Positions 1-5,178 of a DNA stretch of 5,178 bases are shown in pieces. Location of the stretch: contig CAJUQK010000052.1 of the NCBI GenBank assembly GCA_910588205.1, positions 1-5,178 of the forward strand, given 5' to 3'. Origin of the DNA: an uncultured Eggerthellaceae bacterium. Lineage in GTDB: Bacteria > Actinomycetota > Coriobacteriia > Coriobacteriales > Eggerthellaceae. The notes under the pieces were generated by a model, which was not told where the DNA came from, did not search any database, and saw only the letters and a list, made by a program, of their open reading frames with translations. The stretch's first letter is position 1. Each line of letters opens with the position of its first letter. The position numbers and the translations under genes are program-made.

Positions 1-3000
1 TGGGGGCGCAGTTCGGCAAGCTCTTGAATGGGTTCTTCGGGGCGAGGGAGACAGGCGCGTCCACTCCCCAGTATGTGATGGCATCGAGCGTCAGCGTGCA
101 GTGCGGGGCCTCGAACGGGCCTCAGAAGGCAACGGATCTCATGGCCCGCCCGAACTGGACGGTGGGGTCTACCACCTATGTCTTCTCGGGCAAGGTATAC
201 ATAGCCCACAAGACGCTGATCGATGAGGTCTGGACCGCACGTGACTACGTGTCTTGCATCCAATACACCGAATCCGACGTGAACGCGCTCATAGGCGACT
301 TCGGGAGCCAGTTCGGGCGGACCACGGCGTATGGGTTCATAGGGGATGCGTCCCAGGCGGGCGGCGAGTCCGTGGCTTGGCGCATCATGACCTCAGGCGA
401 GGGTGCGAGCGCAGTCGGGACCCTCTGCATAGCCCCGAACTCCGTGCGCGGCTACACCGCCTCTACGAACAACGCGAAGATGAGAGCGATCGATGAGACT
501 GCGGGCGGTTGTGCTCCTTGGACCGGAGCCGGATACGCAGGAGGTGATGGCGACGGGTACTCGAAGAGCTTCAGCCGCGTGAAGGTCATGAAGGGCGTGG
601 CCGCCGGGGCGAATCTCACCTATATGTTCTATGGATGCACGATGCTCCAAGACGCTGACCTCACGAACCTCACCGTGGGATCGGCTACGAGGTCGATGCA
701 CGGCATGTTCTCGAAATGCACGGCATTGCGCGGTGCTTACACCGCCCAGTCCCAGACGGCGGACAACACCGCCACCATACCCACCGGAGCGCGCTTCTCC
801 ACCCTGTTCAATCCCACCGCCTCTGGATTCGAAGCCCATTTCGCATTCGCAGATTGCTCCAGCCTGGAGGAGGTGCTGCTCCAGAACGTCTTTACCGGGA
901 CCAGCCCGAATCTAAGCTCAATGTTCACAAGATGCGCTAAGCTGCGCACTGTCACCTTGAACAACGTGGGCAATGGCGCGAATGCCAATATGGACTCCAT
1001 GTTCGCACGCTCGTTCTTGAACAGCGCCAATACCACGGCTCCTGTCACCCTTACTCGGGTAGGAAACGGCGAATCTGCCACTCTGGAGGACATGTTCCGA
1101 GACTCTAGATATGTGCGATCCCTATCCTTGAACGATGTGGGGAATGGTGCATCTGCGAACATGAGATACGCATGGGCGGGTTTGGCTGGTGCCAACTCGT
1201 TCACGGTGAAGGACGTGGGCGAAGGCACCGAGGCGAACCTCACCAGCGCTTTCGCATACGGTTACTGCCTCGTTACTGCCTCGCTCACCAATGTCGGTAC
1301 CAATTCCAAAGCGAACCTCACCACTATGATGTACCGCAATGGGTACAACGACACCACCTATGGTGCTCCCCCTGCCAATGCCACCGGTCACTACACGCTT
1401 GACAACGTAGGTGGTGGAGGCGCCTGGCTGAATAGCGTCCTTCATGACACCATGCGCTCTCCGAACTTCAATGCGAATTCCAAGATCGAATGGAAGAACT
1501 CTGGGACAACGACAGCTGCGCTGGATGTGCATTCCTTTGCTCGATATTCTGGGGCGAGCATCCTCGATATGCGTGGCATGCCCAAATGGGGTCACGATGG
1601 CACGCTTGCCACCACCGGCATCGACTATAAGTACCAGTTCGGAGAATGCTTGAAGATCAAGTATGTTTGCAGCGGCCTTCCTACCGATTCTGTGAACAAC
1701 AACGAAGCTCTCTACAAGGGGTCTGGCTACACGACAGGCTACCTTGCTCTCCCTAATAGTGGCAACAGCATCCCTACGCGCTATGCCGCTGGGATGCTCC
1801 AGAACAGCCCCTTGCTTGAGAAGGTCTATATCACGCAATGGCAGGCATTCGTGATCTATGGCTTCGTTCAGGGCTCCCCGAAGCTCACGCACTTCAAGAT
1901 GACCGGTTCCGGGGTCCAGGGCATCAATTACACCTCAAATATGTTCAATAACTGCTCTACGCTACAAAGAGCCGAATTCGCGAATACCGGCTCGGGAAAT
2001 AACCTGCAATTCGCTGGGAACATGTTTACGAATGTACCGAATCTAACCTATATCGACCTTACAGGACTGAGCACAGAGAACTTATCCACTAACCGTGGCA
2101 TGATGAATCTCTTCTATGGAGCGAGCCATTATGCCTGCATAGGGGGCACGGGGTCAGAGACAACATCAAGCCCTGGCACGCTCAAGATCGGACCCAGCTG
2201 GAGCAAGGTCTGGAACGGTCTGTTCTGGTATCAGTCCTGTAATGGCAATACGCCTCAAGTGTCAACGACATGGGGAACCAACGCTCCGTCATGGATGCTC
2301 TACGCTAACGTCAACGTAGAAGTGAACGTCGGGCCGACCTCCACCAGCAACCTCATCCGCTGCTTGGATATCGTCGTTGGCGGCAAGCGCTACAAGTATG
2401 AAGGTTCCACCAATGCCAACTTCAAGTTCACGGGTACCGCGGCCCAAAAGCAGGTTTGGCAGACCCAGGGTTATTTCGGTGGCGTGAACACAGGGCAGAA
2501 CCTGGGTTATGTTTCCAATTCGACGACACCTAATAGCAACGTCACCTACACCATGTCCTCGGATGGCAAAGCGCTCACCATCAAGGCGAACACGAGCAAC
2601 GCTCGCATGATGGGATTCTCCACCAGTCCGACGAACGGCACCATGATGCCGCCGTGGTACCAGTCAGAGACCTTGGAGACCGTGACCTTCCAGGCCTACA
2701 GCGGCACGAAGGTGGTCGCATCGAACTTGGAATATATGTTCGCAGGGTGTAAGAAGCTCAGAAGCGTTGACTTTACTAACCTGAGCACGGGAACATACGT
2801 CACCGGCATGCGCTATGCATTCCAGAATTGCTCAAGCCTTACTAACGTTGACATGAGCAAGCTCGATACATCGAAGGTTACGAGCATGAGCTACATGTTC
2901 GACGGATGCTCAAGCCTCACTGGTATCGATCTTTCTAAGAACAACCTCTTGCAGCTCGACTCAGCAGAGGGAATGTTCAGAAGTTGCAGCTCTCTCACTG

Positions 3001-5178
3001 GCAAGGTGACCCTTGGGCCGGATGGGACCTCTGTGAAGTTCCCTGCACGCGACACCTCTGGAAGATTGCTTCCAAAAGCAGCTAACCTGCGGTATATGTT
3101 CTACTCATGCAGCAAGCTCACCTCATTTGATATATCCAGCATGGGTCGCACCGCAGGCAATGTCAATATGGGTAATTACATCATGGGGGCAACTGCGGTG
3201 ACCAGCTTCAAGCTGAACGATGTGGGCAATGGAGGTCTTTTCATCTATCAGCTTGCAAATGGCAACAATACCTCGCTCCAAGACGTGACCATATCGAATT
3301 GCGGGGGAACTTCCGCTTCGGTCAATAGCGAGAGCAGTGCTGCCTACCTTCTGAACAATTGCACTGCCGTGAAGACGCTGACCATCACCAATAGCTTCAA
3401 TACCTCTGGAACCTACGGATCATCCTACGATGACCATCATCATCGCCGCCTGATCGTGGGAACCACAACTCCAGAAAAAGTCGTCTTCACTGGATCCTTC
3501 AATGGCAACAACATAACGATCGGCGATATGATCCAGGGGTATAGCCAGAACAAGGCCACCACTGCATTCGAGGCGAACAACTGCTTCAACGGAACGACAA
3601 ATGGCCGAAAGAGCTACTTCCAGGTATTCACCAGTGCCGCCTATCTGAGGAGCATCAAGCTGACCGATTGCTTCAAGGCGAATGCGCTGGAACTGGCAAC
3701 TACGATAAAGGACTGCCCGCGTCTTCAGAACGTAGAACTTACGCGCGTAGCAACAGGTAAAGGTACATCCCTCTTCCGCTTCTTCAACAACGTAGGCAAC
3801 AGCATCGCTGCCAATACGACCTGCACTTGGAAGTTTACCGACGTCGGTAATAACTATGCCAACCTGCGCTCCATGTTCTATAACTCGCTTGGCTCGACAG
3901 GGATCGCAAGCAACTCGTCGCTCACTTGGACTAATTCTGGCAATCGGGGTAGCGCTGTATCCATGGGTCGTATGTTCGGACCGGGTACCTTCTCTGCGGA
4001 GTCGACGAGGACCCAGATCGACAATTACACGCCTGTCTATGAATACGATTACACCCAGGGCGAATACGGTGGCGACACCGTTACGAACGAGCAGTTCGAT
4101 GTGACCTACAGTGCCAATAAGATGATGATGCCGAAGCTTGACCTGCGTGGCATGCCGGTGATCGGCACTTCCACTGGAGGCGTGACAGGGACTCAAGGGG
4201 CAGACGGATCGATGTTCGCTATGTTCGAGGATTTGGATGCCATCACGTCTGTGGGAGTAGCGTCTGGTGCAGCAGGATCTGCAACGTCGTTTGCACTTAC
4301 GCTTCCGCCAGAACTCTTCGGTAGCCTTACGACTGATATGCGCAACATGTTCCGTGGATGCGACAGGCTTCAGACGGCCAGCTTCAACGACATGGTGAAG
4401 GCTGCCAATGCTGACTTCACGGAAGGCTTCCGGGCATGCCCGGCTCTGACAACGGTCACGTTCAGCAACTCTGCCGCCCCTGCGTCGACACCGATATTCG
4501 ATCGGATGTTCCAAGAGTGCGGCAATCTGACAACAGTCAATGGGTCTGGCAGTAATCCCTATGCGCCTAAGTCCATGAAGCGCATGCTCTATGGGTGTGC
4601 CAAGCTGAACAGCCTTGACACCACAGGACTGTCCACAGCAAGCCTTCCCAACAACTTCGTGGAAGTGGCAGCTAACGGCAATGGCGGCATCGGCGACTGT
4701 GGCATGAACGATATGTTCACCGGCTGCACGGCTCTGTTCGACAAAGAGAATCGTGCGACTATCACGTTAGGTGCTCAGTTCAAGAAGCTCTTGAACGGGT
4801 TCTTCTGGTACAGGACGAGCAATACCGGAAGCCCGGTCTATGTGATCCAAGCGAACGTCTATCTGACCAACGCTGGTCCCACGACGGCTGCTGAGCTCAT
4901 GCAGCGCCCGAACCTCACCATTACCAATAGCAGTGGGCAGTCCACGGTCTATGACTACACCGGTACCATCCACATGACGCTCGCAACAGATGCCTCGGGC
5001 AACCTGACTGCTGCTTCTAACACCATCTTCAACGTATGGCAGGGTCGGGACTACATCAACAACTCGGTCAATGGGAAGTCCTCCACTGAGGCTGAGTATG
5101 GCGATACGGTCGTCACAGGATATGTCGGTCGCGATGATGGCAACGACACCTGGAACGGAACCTCTGTGCGCTGGTCCA
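1..5178 (+). CDS. Giant BspA-like/DUF285 leucine-rich-repeat surface protein (internal fragment, open at both ends)
   Basis: One frame (codons 3-5 to 5175-5177) stays open for 1725 codons; both termini lie outside the window. The translation is rich in Asn, Thr, Ser and Gly. It is filled with repeats of the form N-L-x-x-MF-x-x-C-x-x-L-x-x-(L/V)-x-L, for example 'YMFDGCSSLTGIDLS' at 2892-2936. Many anchors are exactly 78 nt apart. This matches the DUF285 / 26-residue surface repeat (TIGR02167) of BspA-like proteins, a divergent leucine-rich repeat used in adhesins and other exported proteins. The fragment contains two complete super-units (333-2504 and 2505-5117), the end of one before them and the start of one after. 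No signal peptide, transmembrane helix, LPxTG-type signal or catalytic motif is visible, so surface location and adhesion are inferred from the family. The full protein must exceed 1725 residues. The repeat class is secure; the ligand and exact function are unknown. Confidence 0.93.
3..332 (+). other. C-cap and linker domain, copy A (end of upstream super-unit)
   Basis: Residues 1-110 of the fragment begin in the middle of an array C-cap, 'GAQFGKLLNGFFGAR'. It aligns with 'GAQFKKLLNGFFWYR' at 4770-4814 and 'GPSWSKVWNGLFWYQ' at 2190-2234. The shared order continues with a Val-rich strand (YVMASSVSVQ), then 'DLMARPNWTV' (RPN at 147-155), a 'YVFSGKVYI' strand and 'VWTARDYV' (228-251). Copy C has the same landmarks at 4905-4913 (RPN) and 5034-5057 (VWQGRDYI). 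The predicted shape is a small beta-rich spacer between repeat arrays; I do not recognise a named domain. Its G+C is clearly higher than the rest of the window (79 of 120 in positions 1-120). Confidence 0.7.
333..623 (+). other. N-cap domain of super-unit B
   Basis: It begins with 'GFIGDASQ' and 'VAWRIMTSGEG', then 'GTLCIAP' (417-437), 'CAPW' (510-521) and 'FSRVKVMKGVAAGANLTYMF' running into the first repeat. BspA-like proteins commonly place a 'W-x-(L/I)-x-x-x-G-x-L-x-I ... PW ... I-x-x-V-x-(I/V)' segment just before the repeats, and the order here matches. The equivalent in unit C is at 2505-2735, and unit D starts the same way at 5118. Two Cys (426, 510) are absent from copy C. It probably caps the hydrophobic end of the repeat solenoid; this is inferred from position and motif, not from a close match. 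Confidence 0.65.
954..1436 (+). repeat. 'VGNG' subfamily of 26-residue repeats in array B
   Basis: Five successive repeats carry (L/V)-x-(N/D/R)-VGxx-x-x-x-A-(N/T)-(L/M) before the anchor: 'LNNVGNGANANM', 'LTRVGNGESATL', 'LNDVGNGASANM', 'VKDVGEGTEANL' and 'LTNVGTNSKANL'. A degenerate sixth, 'LDNVGGGGAWL', follows at 1398-1430. In canonical DUF285 repeats this slot reads like 'LDTSKVTSM' (present at 2859-2885). The anchors here (MFARS, MFRDS, AWAGL, AFAYG, MMYRN) all lack the Cys seen in MFxxC copies. Spacing is 26 codons except one 31-codon copy (999 to 1092). The DNA is similar too: 'tgaacgatgtgggnaatgg' occurs at 1129 and again in array C at 3214. Confidence 0.8.
1563..1583 (+). other. LDMRGMP motif, mid-array landmark in unit B
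   Basis: The seven residues LDMRGMP recur as LDLRGMP at 4137-4157 in unit C. Each lies after the VGNG repeats and before a loop that leads back to canonical repeats (MF at 1941; MF at 4347). The matching position in two otherwise diverged arrays shows that the arrays descend from one ancestor with this internal layout. The role is unknown; it may be a bend or an internal cap in the solenoid. Confidence 0.6.
2175..2504 (+). other. C-cap and linker domain, copy B
   Basis: 'GTLKIGPSWSKVWNGLFWYQ' ends array B and corresponds to 'ITLGAQFKKLLNGFFWYR' ending array C; an 'ITLG/LKIG' strand is the usual way BspA repeat arrays terminate. After it come a Trp-rich loop (TTWGTNAPSWM), a Val strand (ANVNVEVNVGP) and 'NLIRCLDIVV' in place of the 'LMxRPNxT' segment of copies A and C. 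'YKYEG', 'FKFTG' and 'VWQTQGYF' (2454-2477) follow, the last matching VWxxRDY. Copy B is the most diverged of the three. Predicted all-beta spacer; no named domain recognised. Confidence 0.65.
2505..2735 (+). other. N-cap domain of super-unit C
   Basis: The order is 'GYVSNST', 'VTYTMSSDGKALTIKA' (2541-2588), 'MMPPWYQ' (2643-2663), then 'LETVTFQAYSG' and 'NLEY' leading into the first MF at 2736. This is the clearest copy of the segment that precedes BspA-like repeats (S-x-DG-x-LTI ... PPWY ... V-x-F). It is shorter than copy B (231 against 291 nt) because copy B has a Gly-rich insertion near 498-569. Confidence 0.72.
3984..4136 (+). other. Acidic/aromatic insertion specific to array C
   Basis: Between the MF anchor at 3972 and LDLRGMP at 4137 lies a stretch with 'YEYDYTQGEYGGDTVT' (4038-4085) and then 'FDVTYSANKMMMPK'. 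The same stretch before LDMRGMP in unit B is much shorter and has no Tyr/Asp/Glu cluster. 'GEYGGDTVT' resembles 'AEYGDTVVTGY' at 5094-5123 in the linker of copy C, which hints that a linker-like piece sits inside the array. It could also be a surface loop projecting from the solenoid. Moderate confidence in the insertion, low in its origin. Confidence 0.5.
4137..4157 (+). other. LDLRGMP motif, mid-array landmark in unit C
   Basis: This is the counterpart of LDMRGMP at 1563-1583. The loop after it, rich in Gly, Ser and Thr (GTSTGGVTGTQGADGS), leads to MF at 4221, then to 'LTLPPELFGSL' and the canonical MFRGC at 4347. In unit B the same order reads QFGEC at 1635, 'LALPNSGNSIP' and the anchor at 1794. 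The order is therefore conserved on both sides of the motif. Confidence 0.6.
4761..5117 (+). other. C-cap and linker domain, copy C
   Basis: 'ITLGAQFKKLLNGFFWYR' (4761-4814) closes array C. Next come 'YVIQANVYLTNAGP', 'ELMQRPNLTI' (RPN at 4905-4913), 'YDYTGTIHMTL', 'VWQGRDYI' (5034-5057) and 'EYGDTVVT'. It is the closest relative of copy A: the 30 nt at 4776-4805 match 9-38 at 26 positions. Copy C is longer than A and B by about 27 nt, mainly around 'ATDASGNLTAASNT'. It probably forms a beta-rich spacer joining unit C to unit D; the function is not known. Confidence 0.7.
5118..5178 (+). other. Start of super-unit D N-cap (cut off by window end)
   Basis: 'GYVGRDDGND' and then 'TSVRWS' match the opening of the unit B N-cap ('GFIGDASQ ... 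SVAWRI') and of unit C ('GYVSNST ... VTYTM'). The window ends at the Trp-Ser that would precede the 'G-x-L-x-I' strand. This indicates that at least one more repeat array follows downstream. Confidence 0.55.

Larger units (their letters stand above)
624..2174 (+). repeat. DUF285-type leucine-rich repeat array B (about 17 repeats)
   Basis: Repeat anchors (the MF or its equivalent) fall at 624, 705, 843, 921, 999, 1092, 1170, 1248, 1326, 1437, 1533, 1635, 1794, 1860, 1941, 2022 and 2109. Exact 78-nt steps occur at 843-921-999 and 1092-1170-1248-1326; other steps are 81, 87, 93 or longer where loops are inserted. Clear canonical copies are MFYGC (624), MFSKC (705), MFTRC (921) and MFNNC (1941). 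The middle of the array uses a variant with 'VGNG' and no Cys. Positions 744-842 and 1641-1793 hold longer non-repeat loops. The expected fold is a curved solenoid with the Leu/Met/Phe positions inside. Anchors between 1437 and 1860 are assigned by weak alignment. Confidence 0.85.
2736..4760 (+). repeat. DUF285-type leucine-rich repeat array C (about 21 repeats)
   Basis: Anchors fall at 2736 (MFAGC), 2817 (AFQNC), 2895 (MFDGC), 2973 (MFRSC), 3096 (MFYSC), 3177, 3249, 3348 (LLNNC), 3528, 3624, 3702 (TIKDC), 3780, 3873 (MFYNS), 3972 (MFGPG), 4221 (MFEDL), 4347 (MFRGC), 4425 (GFRAC), 4506 (MFQEC), 4584 (MLYGC) and 4713 (MFTGC). One more may be hidden between 3348 and 3528. Steps of 78 or 81 nt dominate. 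The copies at 2817-2973 are close to the DUF285 consensus, with 'CSSLTNVDMSKLDTSKV' nearly textbook. The middle (3177-3990) is degenerate, with VGN-type repeats at 3213, 3741 and 3837. Longer loops sit at 3003-3095 and 3984-4220. The array is about 475 nt longer than array B. Confidence 0.87.

Noticed and set aside
624..626. In-frame ATG codons as possible internal starts
   Set aside because: Met is part of the MFxxC repeat motif and so recurs throughout. No ribosome binding site or break in the domain order points to a start within the window.
393..1243. Two overlapping antisense frames (393-839 and 737-1243) and short + strand frames near 254-940
   Set aside because: They overlap the sense gene in its high-G+C part, where stop codons are scarce. 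They overlap one another, have biased low-complexity translations and show no domain.
1122..1892. Antisense reading frame (256 codons) on the - strand
   Set aside because: It has the same register effect as the other long antisense frame. It mirrors array B, and its apparent periodicity is the complement of the sense repeats. No motif supports it.
2019..2026. AACATGTT palindromes as regulatory or recombination sites
   Set aside because: They encode Asn-Met-Phe at repeat anchors, lie deep in coding sequence and are only 8 nt long. They are retained only as a hint for the repeat-element question.
3429..3449. Asp-Asp-His-His-His-Arg-Arg cluster as a metal-binding site
   Set aside because: It is a single short cluster in a loop between degenerate repeats. 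It is not repeated in unit B and no partner residues are evident.
3420..4514. Long antisense reading frame (364 codons) on the - strand
   Set aside because: It lies wholly within array C and in codon register with the sense gene. Its stops would need sense TTA, CTA or TCA codons, which this gene uses rarely, so long antisense frames arise for free. The product is Arg/His/Cys-rich with no recognisable domain, while the sense strand has clear repeats.

Overview
The window lies entirely inside one very large protein-coding gene on the + strand. The frame with codons starting at positions divisible by 3 (first full codon 3-5, last 5175-5177) reads 1725 codons without a stop. Neither the start nor the stop codon is in the window. 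The product is a repeat-built surface protein of the BspA-like / DUF285 class, the bacterial 26-residue surface repeat also catalogued as TIGR02167. The call rests on dozens of 'xxMFxxC-S-x-L-x-x-(L/V)-D-L' repeats, many spaced exactly 78 nt (26 codons) apart. I see no RNA gene, mobile element, CRISPR array, promoter or terminator. In this frame residue number in the window equals position/3.

Layout. The protein is a chain of homologous super-units. Each starts with an N-cap of the type usual before BspA repeats (W/Y-x-(I/M)-S-x-G...L-x-I...PW...V-x-x...). A long repeat array follows, then a C-cap/linker ('LGAQFKKLLNGFFWYR' and about 100 further residues). Positions 3-332 are the C-cap/linker of an upstream unit (A). 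Unit B spans 333-2504: N-cap 333-623, array 624-2174, linker 2175-2504. Unit C spans 2505-5117: N-cap 2505-2735, array 2736-4760, linker 4761-5117. Unit D opens at 5118 and is cut off by the window end. Units B and C also share an internal order: canonical MFxxC repeats, then repeats carrying a 'DVGNG' segment that mostly lack the Cys, then an 'LD(M/L)RGMP' motif, then canonical repeats, then the C-cap.

Organism. Bacterial-type (or archaeal) dense coding, G+C a little over 50%, preference for AAG, GAG, ATC and CTC, rare TTA, and a giant Asn/Thr/Ser/Gly-rich repeat surface protein fit a gut or rumen host-associated microbe. Coriobacteriia or Methanomassiliicoccales, both of which carry such genes, are possible. 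This is a weak inference: the window holds no taxonomic marker. The likely role is extracellular adhesion or surface display. No signal peptide, transmembrane segment or sorting signal falls in the window, so location is inferred from the family.
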